Below are positions 36,116 to 44,874 of a stretch of DNA of 64,000 nt, piece by piece. Each line of letters starts with the position of its first letter. Within the stretch, counting starts at the first letter, position 1. Location of the stretch: positions 1,612,001 to 1,676,000 of the forward strand of contig NZ_CP014161.1 of NCBI RefSeq assembly GCF_001543175.1. Reading direction: 5' to 3'. The stretch comes from Aerococcus urinae. GTDB lineage: Bacteria; Bacillota; Bacilli; Lactobacillales; Aerococcaceae. The position numbers were made by a program, and so were the translations under genes. The notes under the pieces are model-generated. The model worked only from the letters and a program-made list of their open reading frames with translations. It was not told the DNA's origin and did no database searches.

Positions 36116-36730
36116 TCACATGTCTTCGATTTGGTGACGGCGCCACTTGGCCCGCAAGCGGTAATAGGCATGTCTCACCTGCTTGGTTGACACCCCCAAT
36201 TCTTGGGCCAAGGTCTCATCACTTTTTTGGGCCAGGTGACCATTTAAGACCGCCCTTTCTAAGGGAGACAGGGTCAGCTGGTAAGTTTGGTAGCTTTCCT
36301 TCAATAAATAGGCCTGGTCCGGACTAGAATAATGCCGTTGGGGAATCTGGTTAAGGAAGGCAGGTCCCCCGTCTTCACAGACGATCCCGTCATAGTAGAC
36401 CGTTTTTGCTTTGGGGAGGCGTTTTTTGGAGCCTTGCTTACGCATCTGGTCAATGATCCGACTTTCAATTCGTCGCCCTAAGGCAGAAAAAAGACTATAG
36501 CTGTAACCCAGGGCCTGGTAGTCCTGGCAGACTTCATAGAGACTGATGGCCGCTAATTGAAAATAGTCATCCACATCTTCAATATGGCCGTAATACTTAC
36601 GCAAAAAGAAATAAACGGTTGAACGATGGCGTTCATATAAGACTTCAAAGGCCTGGTCATCGCGGCCTTCCACTAACAAATGAATTAAATCTTGGTTTTC
36701 CATTTCCTCATAGGAAAGCATTTCTTCCAC
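36116..36730 (-). CDS. sigH: SigH-like sigma factor (ComX/SigH type)
   Basis: 204 residues. Sigma region 2 spans about 20-90 (AFEVLYERHRSTVYFFLRKY; DDYFQLAAISLYEVC) and region 4 about 150-200 (LSPLERAVLNGHLAQKSDET with HTH VSTKQVRHAYYRL). Position between rae1 and rpmG-secE is that of sigH in Bacillus. In Lactobacillales this sigma factor typically switches on competence genes; the prepilin peptidase at 6.9 kb is a possible target. GTG start at 36730, seven bases after GGAG. Confidence 0.88.
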   Translation of the reverse strand: MEEMLSYEEMENQDLIHLLVEGRDDQAFEVLYERHRSTVYFFLRKYYGHIEDVDDYFQLAAISLYEVCQDYQALGYSYSLFSALGRRIESRIIDQMRKQGSKKRLPKAKTVYYDGIVCEDGGPAFLNQIPQRHYSSPDQAYLLKESYQTYQLTLSPLERAVLNGHLAQKSDETLAQELGVSTKQVRHAYYRLRAKWRRHQIEDM

Positions 36731-36742
36731 GGTATCACTCCA

Positions 36743-37279
36743 TTACTCCTCACTCTGACTGAGATCATCCAGCAGATTCTTGAGCGTTTGTAATTGGTGA
36801 TAGGTCCACGGATTCCGCCTTTGGTAATTCAAGGCGAGCCGGTCGTGATTTTTTTCGCCCCGGCGGATATTTTTTTCGGTTTGCTGAACATTCTTCAAGA
36901 GTTCCAGGGCGGATTGGCGGATAGCCCCCTGTTGAAAGACCAGCCGCTGTTCAGCTAGGTCCGAGGTGGCCACCGTGACATTGGTTAAAACCCCCACTTG
37001 CCGCTGGATCATGGCTTCAATGTAGGAGTCTGCCGTCTGCCCTTCAGCAGTAAAGACCACATTTAAGCGGTACTTCTTATAGGACTTGGAGAGTCCGGGG
37101 ACAAACATGGCATCAAAAACTACCCAACAGGCCAAGGCATGGTAAGCCGCATAGTTAGACAAGCGCTGTAGCAATTGGTCGCGGGCGCCTTCAATGTCGT
37201 CTTGGCCCTTGAGTTTAACCAATTCCGGCCAAGCCCCGATCATATTATAGCCATCCACAATAAGTACTTCCCTGCGCAT
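36743..37279 (-). CDS. rae1: Rae1/YacP NYN-domain ribonuclease
   Basis: 178 residues. The PIN-like NYN fold shows at LIVDGYNMIGAW with the catalytic aspartate, VVFDAMFVPG, and VVFTAEGQTADSYIE. The Bacillus protein is a ribosome-associated endonuclease cutting mRNA in the A site. A start at 37279 fits AAGGTGGTG; upstream GTG codons fall on that site. It lies between rlmB and sigH in one operon. Confidence 0.9.
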   Translation of the reverse strand: MRREVLIVDGYNMIGAWPELVKLKGQDDIEGARDQLLQRLSNYAAYHALACWVVFDAMFVPGLSKSYKKYRLNVVFTAEGQTADSYIEAMIQRQVGVLTNVTVATSDLAEQRLVFQQGAIRQSALELLKNVQQTEKNIRRGEKNHDRLALNYQRRNPWTYHQLQTLKNLLDDLSQSEE

Positions 37280-37305
37280 ATATCTTTTCACCACCTTGGC
37301 ATTTC

Positions 37306-38067
37306 TTAAGGGGTCAGCCGCCGCTTTCCATAGACTTCATACATGACTAAGGCAGCCGCCACACTGGCATTCAAGCTCTGGACATGGCCCCGCATGGGAA
37401 TGGTTAAGACCCCGTCCAAGGCCTTCTTGACCCGGGGAGAAATCCCCTTCTCTTCGTTACCAATGACTACGGCGATCGGTAAGCTGGCATCCATGTCCCA
37501 ATAGTCCTGGCCTTCCATGTCGGTTCCAAAGACCCAAAGGCCCCTTTCCTTTAACTCTTCAATGGTTTGAGTCATGTTGGTTACCCGGGCTACCGGCACA
37601 TATTCAATGGCCCCAGTCGAAATCTTAGCCACAGTCGGGGTCACGCCAGCTGCCCGATGCTTAGGAATAATAATTCCATGTGCCCCACAGGCATCCGCTG
37701 TCCGTAAAATACTGCCCAGGTTATGAGGGTCCATAATCCCGTCCAAGAGGATAAAGAAAGGATCTTCCCCGCGGTCCTTAGCCACTTGGAATAGGTCATC
37801 CACACTGTAATACTGGTAGGCTGCCACTTCCAAGACAAAACCTTGGTGGTTAGCCCCTTGGGTCAACTGGTCCAAATCGCGCTTGGACCGGTAACTAATG
37901 GGAATCTGACGGTCCTTCAAGCCTTTTTCGACTGCTTGATGGCGTTTAGAATGTTGGCCTTCTTGCAGGTAGGCTTGGTAGATTTCTTGTGAGCTGTCCA
38001 AAGCAGCTTGGACTGCATGGTAGCCCAAGACGAAATCTTTTGGCGATTTTTTTGACTTAGGACTCAT
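37306..38067 (-). CDS. rlmB: 23S rRNA 2'-O-ribose G2251 methyltransferase RlmB (TrmH family)
   Basis: 253 residues. N-terminal substrate-binding domain (VLGYHAVQAALDS) and SPOUT domain with the knot motifs LLDGIMDPHNLGSILRTADA, VIGNEEKGISPRV and IPMRGHVQSLNASVAAALVM. Overlaps the end of mrnC by 11 bp. Confidence 0.95.
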   Translation of the reverse strand: MSPKSKKSPKDFVLGYHAVQAALDSSQEIYQAYLQEGQHSKRHQAVEKGLKDRQIPISYRSKRDLDQLTQGANHQGFVLEVAAYQYYSVDDLFQVAKDRGEDPFFILLDGIMDPHNLGSILRTADACGAHGIIIPKHRAAGVTPTVAKISTGAIEYVPVARVTNMTQTIEELKERGLWVFGTDMEGQDYWDMDASLPIAVVIGNEEKGISPRVKKALDGVLTIPMRGHVQSLNASVAAALVMYEVYGKRRLTP

Positions 38068-38461
38068 CCTTATCCTCCTCTAAGTATGCAAAGCTAGCTT
38101 GGGTCAAGGTCTGGAAGCGGTCAGTATCCACCAGGTATAAGTAGCCCATCAAAGCTTCCAACCCCGTCGCTAGCCGGTAAGAATGGATATCAGCGTTTTT
38201 GGCTGAACTGTGGCTTTGACTGTTACGCCCCCGCTTAAAAATTCCTACTTCTTCTTCCCTTAAAAGCTGACTATCCAACAAGTGATTGACCAGTTTGGCT
38301 TGGGCCTTGGCACTGACAAAGTGGGTGGCCCGTTCGTGAAGATCATGGGGGCGGGTGAGACCACTAGCCACTAAATGGGTCCGTACCTGGATTTCCCAGG
38401 CCGCGTCCCCCAGGTAAGCCAGGGTCAGGCCGCTTAATTGTTTGACTGCTTTTTTATCCAT
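38057..38461 (-). CDS. mrnC: Mini-ribonuclease III
   Basis: 134 residues, an RNase III catalytic domain without the RNA-binding domain: LTLAYLGDAAWEIQVRTHL carries the acidic metal ligands, and MGYLYLV lies near the end. It matures 23S rRNA in Bacillus. Its ATG overlaps the cysS stop codon by one base (TAATG), implying coupled translation. Confidence 0.95.
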   Translation of the reverse strand: MDKKAVKQLSGLTLAYLGDAAWEIQVRTHLVASGLTRPHDLHERATHFVSAKAQAKLVNHLLDSQLLREEEVGIFKRGRNSQSHSSAKNADIHSYRLATGLEALMGYLYLVDTDRFQTLTQASFAYLEEDKDES

Positions 38462-39876
38462 TATTTACTTCTTCTCCAACGGGTTCCTTGAGGGGTGTCA
38501 TCTAAGATGATCCCTTGGTCAAGTAACTCTTGGCGGATGGCATCACTACGGTCATAGTCCTTATCCAAGCGGGCTTGGTCTCTTTCTTCAATGAGGGCTT
38601 GGACTTCACTATCCAAGATAGATGCCTCTTGGAATTCAATCCCAATAATGGCTAACCATTGGCTGAGTTGTTGGTCATAGGCCTTAAGAACCGCTTGGGA
38701 AACTTGCGGCGCTTCCATATAGATATTAATCCGTTTGAGAGCTTCATAAATCACGGTTAAGGCGTTAGGAACATTGAAGTCATCATCCATCACTTGGATA
38801 AAATGTTCATCCATGGCCTGTAATTCACCTAAGTGTTTCTCATCATCTGCTAGACTTTCCTTAGCATCTTGTAAACGATAGTTGATATTATCATGGGCGG
38901 TTTGCAAGCGTTCCAAGTTTCTTTGAGCTTCTTCCAAGTTGCTGTGGCTGAACTTGAGTGGAGCCCGGTAGTGGGCACTGGCCAGGAAGAAACGCACGAT
39001 GGTGGGGTCAACTTCCTTCAAGAGGTCGTGAGCCAGGACGAAGTTTCCTAAGGATTTACTCATCTTTTCCCCGTCATCACCCATGGTCACAAAACCGTTA
39101 TGTAACCAATAGTTAACAAAGGTTTTCCCGGTCCGGGCTTCCGATTGGGCCCGTTCATTTTCATGGTGAGGGAAGACTAAGTCCGCCCCGCCGCCGTGAA
39201 TGTCCAGGGTGTCGGCCAGGTAACGGGTAGACATGACCGAGCATTCAATATGCCAGCCCGGCCGTCCTGCCCCCCATGGAGAATCCCAGGAAGGTTCGCC
39301 GGCCTTAGCCGCCTTCCAGAGGGCAAAGTCGACACTATCTTCTTTCTTCCCTTGCTCATCGGCACTCACACGCTCGCTGGCACCAATTCTTAAGTCATCA
39401 ATAGATTGGTCACTCAATTTGCCGTAAGAAGAAAAACTCCGGGCCCGGTAATAGACATCCCCGTCCACCACATAGGCATAATCCTTATCCACCAGGTCTT
39501 GGACAAATTCAATAATAGCATCAATATTTTCCAGAACCCGGGGATTGAGGGTTGCGCGTTTGACATTGAGCTTGTCAATATCTTCATAATAAGCCGCAAT
39601 ATATTTGTCAGCGACTTGACGGCTAGTGATACCTTCTTCTTGGCTGCGTTTGATAATTTTATCGTCCACGTCAGTGAAGTTAGACACAAAGTTCACTTCA
39701 TAGCCGCGGTATTCCAGGTAGCGACGGATCACGTCAAAGGCTACGATACTGCGGGCATTACCGATGTGAATATAATTGTAGACAGTCGGTCCACACACAT
39801 ACATATTCACCTTACCGTCATTAATGGGGTGAAATTCTTCTTTGGATTTGGTTAAGGTATTGTAAACTGTTAACAT
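38461..39876 (-). CDS. cysS: Cysteinyl-tRNA synthetase
   Basis: 471 residues. [16 protein letters not shown] contains the zinc cysteine and the HIGH-type motif; KMSKSLGN is the second active-site motif; [13 protein letters not shown] holds further zinc ligands. No T-box leader was seen upstream. A promoter lies at 39930-39959. First gene of the cysS-mrnC-rlmB-rae1-sigH operon; cysE does not precede it. Confidence 0.97.
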   Translation of the reverse strand: MLTVYNTLTKSKEEFHPINDGKVNMYVCGPTVYNYIHIGNARSIVAFDVIRRYLEYRGYEVNFVSNFTDVDDKIIKRSQEEGITSRQVADKYIAAYYEDIDKLNVKRATLNPRVLENIDAIIEFVQDLVDKDYAYVVDGDVYYRARSFSSYGKLSDQSIDDLRIGASERVSADEQGKKEDSVDFALWKAAKAGEPSWDSPWGAGRPGWHIECSVMSTRYLADTLDIHGGGADLVFPHHENERAQSEARTGKTFVNYWLHNGFVTMGDDGEKMSKSLGNFVLAHDLLKEVDPTIVRFFLASAHYRAPLKFSHSNLEEAQRNLERLQTAHDNINYRLQDAKESLADDEKHLGELQAMDEHFIQVMDDDFNVPNALTVIYEALKRINIYMEAPQVSQAVLKAYDQQLSQWLAIIGIEFQEASILDSEVQALIEERDQARLDKDYDRSDAIRQELLDQGIILDDTPQGTRWRRSK

Positions 39877-39929
39877 TTTTAAAATCCCTTCAGCAATAAA
39901 TTCAATAGTTCAAATAGAATCTTAGGACC

Positions 39930-39959
39930 ATTTTACCATTGATTGCCGGTTTTTAACAA
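39930..39959 (-). promoter_or_regulatory. cysS operon promoter
   Basis: TTGTTA (39954-39959), 18-base spacer, TAAAAT (39930-39935). Confidence 0.6.
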
Positions 39960-40370
39960 TCTCTCCTTACTAGGCTGTGACCTCAGGCATCCCCCTCTCC
40001 CGAGTTGAATCTTTTTTAGCAGGAAATACCTAAAATTCTCACTGCCCCTTCATTAAAGCCAATCTCCTCAGAAACTGTCAACCAAGCCCTTGTTTCCAGG
40101 TTTTTTCACTCTGAAATTAGCCATCATTTTCAGCGATAATCATCCACTTCTTTGCAATACAAGATGCCCTGAGTTTCTCTTGATCAGCCCTGATTAAAAA
40201 GGGATATCTTATCCAAGAAATGAAAGCGGTCTCATGAGAATGGACTAAGAGGAAATTAAAGTTCCTCTCGGCTGGGCAATTAATAAACAAACTTATCCAG
40301 TGAAATGTTCCTTTTAAAGAAAAATGAGCGATAAATAAAAATAAAGCTAAAGACAAGTCAGCCGAGGCCA
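39960..40370. other. Non-coding stretch, nothing recognised
   Basis: About 410 bp upstream of the cysS promoter. An 84-codon minus-strand frame (40117-40371) is present but has no ribosome site or family resemblance. No T-box, A or B repeat box was found. Confidence 0.5.
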
Positions 40371-40402
40371 AGAAAAAAGGCCCTGATCATAGTCAGCAGC
40401 CT
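40371..40402 (-). terminator. pncB-nadE terminator
   Basis: AGGC-TG-CTGAC pairs with GATCAG-GG-CCT (40378-40402), followed by six T on the minus strand. Confidence 0.75.
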
Positions 40403-40420
40403 CTTGCATTCTTTATCCAA

Positions 40421-41251
40421 TTATTCCCGCCACCAGGTGTCATACAAATTAATCGGCAGGTGGCGTTTATGTTGGGATTTTTGGTACCAGTTTTCGATAG
40501 TTTGGGCGTCTTGGTCACTCACTTCCCGCCCTTCCAGGTAATCATCAATAGCCTGGTAGGACACTCCCAAGGCCTCTTCATCCGGCAATTGGGGCCGGTC
40601 ATCCTCTAAGTCAGCGGTGGGCACCTTGTCATAGAGGTGGGCCGGGCAACCCAAGGCCTTGAGTAACTGCTTGCCTTGACGCTTGTTTAAGCGCCAGAGA
40701 GGAACAATATCAGAGGCTCCGTCACCAAACTTGGTATAAAAACCGGTCACGGCTTCAGCAGCATGGTCAGTACCTACCACCACCCCACTAGATTGGCCGG
40801 CGATGGCATATTGGACCACCATCCGTTGCCGGGCCTTGATATTGCCCTTGTTGAAGTCGGAAAGCTCCAGCCCCGCTGCCTTTAAGGCGGTCACTTGTTG
40901 GTCAACCGCCCCTTTAATATTGACCTCCAAGACCTGGTCAGGTTGGATAAAAGCCAGGGCATCCTTAACATCTTGGGCATCGTACTGTTGGCCGTAAGGC
41001 AGGGTCACCGCAATGAATTGATAGGTCTCATCTTGGGTCGTTTGGCGGATTTGTTCAATGGCCATTTGGCACAACTTCCCCGCCAAAGTGGAGTCCTGCC
41101 CCCCACTGATCCCCAAGACCAAGGTTTTCAGGAAAGGATAGCGTTTGAGATAGTCAGTAATAAAGGTCAGGCTGCGCTCAATTTCATCATCACTGTCGAT
41201 GCTAGGCGTCACTTTTAAGGCTTGGATAATCTCTGCTTGTTGTTGTCGCAT
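40421..41251 (-). CDS. nadE: NAD synthetase (ammonia-dependent)
   Basis: 276 residues. The PP-loop [13 protein letters not shown] binds [23 protein letters not shown] and [20 protein letters not shown] are family motifs. It has no glutaminase domain, so ammonia is the donor. It makes NAD from deamido-NAD, completing salvage begun by PncB next to it. The start at 41251 follows AGGAGAATAAGACC. Confidence 0.96.
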   Translation of the reverse strand: MRQQQAEIIQALKVTPSIDSDDEIERSLTFITDYLKRYPFLKTLVLGISGGQDSTLAGKLCQMAIEQIRQTTQDETYQFIAVTLPYGQQYDAQDVKDALAFIQPDQVLEVNIKGAVDQQVTALKAAGLELSDFNKGNIKARQRMVVQYAIAGQSSGVVVGTDHAAEAVTGFYTKFGDGASDIVPLWRLNKRQGKQLLKALGCPAHLYDKVPTADLEDDRPQLPDEEALGVSYQAIDDYLEGREVSDQDAQTIENWYQKSQHKRHLPINLYDTWWRE

Positions 41252-41296
41252 GGTCTTATTCTCCTCATCTTCCTGCTTCAATCGACGCTGGTCTAA

Positions 41297-42781
41297 CTAA
41301 TCCGCATTGACTGGGTTCTTCTTGGCCCCAGCTTTGACCCGTTCATGGATGGCATGGATACTATCCATCTTCAAGTCATAGAGTTCTTGTGACAAGTCCA
41401 CTGGGTAAGCTTCTGGGTTGAGGATGCGTTTGTATTCGTCCCACAGTGCCGCTAAGCTTTCTTCCGCATAGGCCTTGACTTCTTCTAGAGCTGGTAGGTC
41501 ATAGACCCGTTTGCCATCTTGGTAGATGGTTTGTAGGAGCGGACGGGCAGAAAAGTCTTCAACCGTCTTGTTAATGTAGGTATAGGTAGGATGGAACATG
41601 TAGAGGGGTTGACTGGTATCAAGCTCTTCATCTTCAACCGTCACATAGTCACCCTCAGACTTACCATCCAGGTTATTGGTGATCCGCCAAATTTGTTTCT
41701 TACCTGGGGTGGTCACTTTTTCTGGGGAAGAGGAAAGTTTCATGGTTGGCACCAAATCACCCTTTTCGTCTTCAATGGCACATAACTTATAAACCCCACC
41801 CAGGGAGGCTTGGTCATAGGCCGTAATTAACTTAGTCCCGACACCCCAAGAATCGACCTTAGCTCCTTGCATTTTTAGGTTAAGGATGGTTTTTTCATCC
41901 AAGTCATTGGAAGCGACGATAATGGCATCAGGATAGCCAGCTTCATCCAGCATCTTACGGACGCGTTTAGAAAGGTAAGTAATGTCCCCACTATCGATAC
42001 GGACACCGACAAAGTTGATCTTGTCGCCCATTTCTCGGGCCACCCGAATAGCATTAGGAACGCCAGAATTCAAGACGTCATAGGTATCCACTAAGAAGAC
42101 GCAATTCTTGTGGGACTCGGCATAGTGCTTAAAGGCTTCATAGTCAGACCGGTAGGCTTGGACCATGGCATGGGCATGGGTCCCTGAAACAGGAACGCCA
42201 AGAATCTTTCCAGCCCGGACATTGGACGTAGAGTCAAAGCCACCGATGTAAGCCGCCCGCGCTCCCCAAATGGAGGCATCGAGTTCGTGGGCCCGGCGTG
42301 CGCCAAATTCAGCTAAGGAATCATTGCCACACACCGTCCGAATCCGTGAAGCCTTGGTAGCAATCAGGGTTTGGAAGTTAATAATATTCAAGAGGGCGGT
42401 TTCAATCAATTGGCAGTCAGCCAAACTGCCTTCCACTTGGAGGAGAGGTTCATTGGCAAAGCAGACTTCCCCTTCAACCATGGAACGGATGGTTCCGTTA
42501 AATTGGAAGTTGGCTAAGTAGTCCAAGAATTCCTCGGGATAATTTTGGGTTTCACGCAGATAAGCAATATCCGTTTCGTTGAATTTCAAATTATCTAGGT
42601 ATTGGGTCAAGTGCTCTAAACCAGCAAAGATGGCATAACCATTTTCAAAGGGGTTATTACGGAAATACATTTCAAAGACGCAACGTTGGTCAGCGTTTCC
42701 CGCCTCCCAGTAGGTCTTCATCATATTAATTTCATAAAGGTCAGTGTGTAAGGCCAGACTATCATCTGGATAGATTGTCAT
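41297..42781 (-). CDS. pncB: Nicotinate phosphoribosyltransferase
   Basis: 494 residues. LHTDLYEINMMKTYWEAG, the autophosphorylated-histidine region GTHAHAMVQAYRSD, and GVRIDSGDITYLSKRVR are diagnostic. It turns nicotinate and PRPP into NaMN; with nadE this is the nicotinate salvage route. The start at 42781 has GGAG 8 bases upstream. First gene of the operon. Confidence 0.96.
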   Translation of the reverse strand: MTIYPDDSLALHTDLYEINMMKTYWEAGNADQRCVFEMYFRNNPFENGYAIFAGLEHLTQYLDNLKFNETDIAYLRETQNYPEEFLDYLANFQFNGTIRSMVEGEVCFANEPLLQVEGSLADCQLIETALLNIINFQTLIATKASRIRTVCGNDSLAEFGARRAHELDASIWGARAAYIGGFDSTSNVRAGKILGVPVSGTHAHAMVQAYRSDYEAFKHYAESHKNCVFLVDTYDVLNSGVPNAIRVAREMGDKINFVGVRIDSGDITYLSKRVRKMLDEAGYPDAIIVASNDLDEKTILNLKMQGAKVDSWGVGTKLITAYDQASLGGVYKLCAIEDEKGDLVPTMKLSSSPEKVTTPGKKQIWRITNNLDGKSEGDYVTVEDEELDTSQPLYMFHPTYTYINKTVEDFSARPLLQTIYQDGKRVYDLPALEEVKAYAEESLAALWDEYKRILNPEAYPVDLSQELYDLKMDSIHAIHERVKAGAKKNPVNAD

Positions 42782-42913
42782 TTTTTTCACTCCACATTCT
42801 CTTAATTTTGCTTCAACTTAGCGTTATTTGAGTGTTTCTATTATACCATTTTACCAGCTAAAGCCATAGATTTAACCCCAATTGTAACATAAATTAACGA
42901 TCAGTAAGCCCTA

Positions 42914-43033
42914 GAGTGCGACGGGTGCAACAAAGATCGATAACACTGGAGCTAAAGAGCAAAAATTCTTGAAAAGAATTTCTTGCACTTTAGTGAAGTG
43001 GAGATCGATCTGCACCCGGAGCAGGTTTGGATA
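42914..43033 (+). repeat. Hairpin repeat, family A (complete)
   Basis: GAGTGCGAC to GGAGCAGGTTTGGATA. Arms GGGTGCA/TGCACCC, AGATCGAT/ATCGATCT, CACT/AGTG, CTAAAG/CTTTAG, ATTCTT/AAGAAT. The second stem replaces the AGGCAAG/CTTGCCT of the copy at 4887 although the first stem is the same. A further left end (GAGTGCGACGGGTGCA, 43034-43049) follows head to tail and runs into the next terminator. Confidence 0.87.
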
Positions 43034-43048
43034 GAGTGCGACGGGTGC

Positions 43049-43077
43049 AAAAAAGGCTGGAATTTGCTCCCAGCCTG
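43049..43077 (-). terminator. Terminator of the sugar-phosphate transferase gene
   Basis: GGCTGG (43055-43060) and CCAGCC (43070-43075), followed by six T on the minus strand. Two hairpin repeats separate it from the stop codon at 43345. Confidence 0.75.
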
Positions 43078-43106
43078 TTAAAAAGTAATTGTTTTTCTAG
43101 ACATGT

Positions 43107-43222
43107 GTTTTAGCCGCACTTTGAAGTTGAGTTCGGAAGGGTGAGGGGATGTCCTTTCAGAAAAGTTGAACGATCAGCAAGCTGAGTTCGAACACCAGTC
43201 TTGAAGTCACCCTCACGTCCTT
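43107..43222 (-). repeat. Hairpin repeat, type D (variant)
   Basis: On the minus strand AAGGACGTGAGGGTGAC, then ACTTCAAGACTGG, to GAACTCAACTTC. It shares its ends with the other D elements but has a different, longer inner part. Confidence 0.65.
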
Positions 43223-43223
43223 A

Positions 43224-43344
43224 CCAAACCTGCTCCAAAAGTCAGCCCTGACGTCCACTTCACAAACTATGTACGATAGGCATTCGCCTATCTCCCATAG
43301 TTTGCTCCAGTGGTTCAGGGCTCTTTACGACTTTTGTCGCACTC
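43224..43344 (-). repeat. Hairpin repeat, family A (complete, abuts a stop codon)
   Basis: The minus strand reads TAA of the transferase gene followed at once by GAGTGCGAC. Arms AAAAGTC/GACTTTT, AGCCCTGA/TCAGGGCT, CCACT/AGTGG, AAACTATG/CATAGTTT, GATAGGC/GCCTATC, all perfect; right box GGAGCAGGTTTGG. The cleanest copy in the window. Confidence 0.9.
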
Positions 43345-44742
43345 TTATTCCACTAGTTCAATCCCCATTTTTTCGATGTCTTCGCGGTCTTCTTTGGGCA
43401 GGTTATCTTCATCAACCCCACTGGAGGAAACTTTTTCGAAGAGGACTTTAATGGTTTGTAAGAGGATCTTCATATCCAAAATCAAGGAATAGGTCTTGAT
43501 GTAAATAAGGTCAAAGTTCAACTTACTATTAAAGTCAGAAGCATATTTCCCATAGACTTGGGCGTAACCAGTTAGGCCGGCTTTGACATTATGGCGCAAG
43601 TAGTAATGGGGGTTTTGTTTTTGGAACTGGTCCACAAAGAAGGGCCGTTCTGGACGGGGGCCAACTAGGGACATGTCCCCCTTCAAAATATTGATTAGTT
43701 GGGGTAATTCGTCAATCCGAACGGCCCGGATAAACTTACCTACTGGGGTAACCCGCGAGTCATTCTTACGAGCGATGACCGGCCCGGATTTGACCTCAGA
43801 GTCGACTACCATAGAGCGGAACTTGAGAATTTCAAATTCCTTGCTATTCTCAGTAATCCGGACTTGCTTGTAGAACACCGGGCCCCTGGAAGTTAGCTTA
43901 ATGGCAATGGCGGTTAAGAGCATAATTGGTGAAGCGATGATTAACAGGATCAAGGAACAAATAATATCTAAGCCGCGCTTGATCAAGGCCTGGTCGGCAG
44001 GAATCCGAAAGTCAGATGTCTCAATAATCGACTCATCTTCAAAGCTCATGATATTGGGGTTAACCATAACCAGGTTCTCAAACTTGGAATTGAGGAAGAG
44101 TTTCTTCTCTTTCTGCATGAGGAGCCCATATATTTTTAATTTCTCTTTTTCAGGAATGGACGAAGCCATATAAACAATATCGATATCGTCCAGACGTTTA
44201 CAAATATTATTATAGAAATCCGATAAAACCACATGGGTTACCAGGTGACGAGAGCTCTTACTATTCTTAAAGTTATAAATGGCCGAAAAAACCTCATCTT
44301 CGTAACCAATAATCATGACCCGCTTGGTCGAAGCATAGCGACGGTAGATACTAAAGACCAGACTCCTAAAGAAATACAGGAGGGTCACACTGACAAAGAA
44401 ATCAATCAAGATCACTAAGCGAGGAAAGGCAAACCAACGCCCGATAAAGCTCAAGATCATGGTCATGGCTGCAATCAAACCCTGGTCAATCAAGGTAATA
44501 AAAAATAGGTCTCCCCGAGTCTTGTTGTAGAGGACATAGACCCCGGACAAGAGGTTGATCACTAAGAAAATCAGCATGATCCAAGGAAAGACACTCTGGA
44601 AGGCCTCCCCATTTTCTAAGGGAATATAGCGACTTTGATAGCGGATTAAAAAGGAAATCAGATAGGAAAGGAATAAAATCAGCGCCTCAGTTGCCCAAAT
44701 GACAATGCGGTACCAATTGGTCCATTCTCCATTTTTTTGCAT
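43345..44742 (-). CDS. Polyprenyl-phosphate sugar-1-phosphate transferase (exopolysaccharide/wall polymer initiation)
   Basis: 465 residues. Four or five N-terminal membrane helices, a Rossmann-like middle (VMIIGYEDEVFSAIYNFKN) and a C-terminal bacterial sugar transferase domain: KRGLDIICSLILL, KFRSMVVDSE, DELPQLINILKGDMSLVGPR. It moves a sugar phosphate onto undecaprenyl phosphate to begin a surface glycan. No other glycosyltransferases surround it, so the polymer is unknown. GAGGAGG precedes the ATG. Confidence 0.92.
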   Translation of the reverse strand: MQKNGEWTNWYRIVIWATEALILFLSYLISFLIRYQSRYIPLENGEAFQSVFPWIMLIFLVINLLSGVYVLYNKTRGDLFFITLIDQGLIAAMTMILSFIGRWFAFPRLVILIDFFVSVTLLYFFRSLVFSIYRRYASTKRVMIIGYEDEVFSAIYNFKNSKSSRHLVTHVVLSDFYNNICKRLDDIDIVYMASSIPEKEKLKIYGLLMQKEKKLFLNSKFENLVMVNPNIMSFEDESIIETSDFRIPADQALIKRGLDIICSLILLIIASPIMLLTAIAIKLTSRGPVFYKQVRITENSKEFEILKFRSMVVDSEVKSGPVIARKNDSRVTPVGKFIRAVRIDELPQLINILKGDMSLVGPRPERPFFVDQFQKQNPHYYLRHNVKAGLTGYAQVYGKYASDFNSKLNFDLIYIKTYSLILDMKILLQTIKVLFEKVSSSGVDEDNLPKEDREDIEKMGIELVE

Positions 44743-44773
44743 GGCTTAAAGCCTCCTCTGTAGATTCTTCCAT

Positions 44774-44800
44774 CAAAAAAGAGCGGCTGAACCGCTCTTT
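44774..44800 (-). terminator. Terminator of the repeat-rich membrane protein gene
   Basis: AAAGAGCGG / CCGCTCTTT with a TTCAG loop and a T run on the minus strand. Confidence 0.85.
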
Positions 44801-44874
44801 CCTAGTTCATTAGGCCTATTTTAGCACAAAAGCAGGCAATGAGAATAGCTGCCCTGTTAAGATTCATTTAAATC

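Noticed and set aside
39877-40100. T-box leader upstream of cysS
   Set aside because: The T-box bulge consensus and a specifier hairpin with terminator were not found.
40117-40371. 84-codon minus-strand frame upstream of cysS
   Set aside because: No ribosome-binding site, no recognisable family, and it overlaps the nadE terminator edge.
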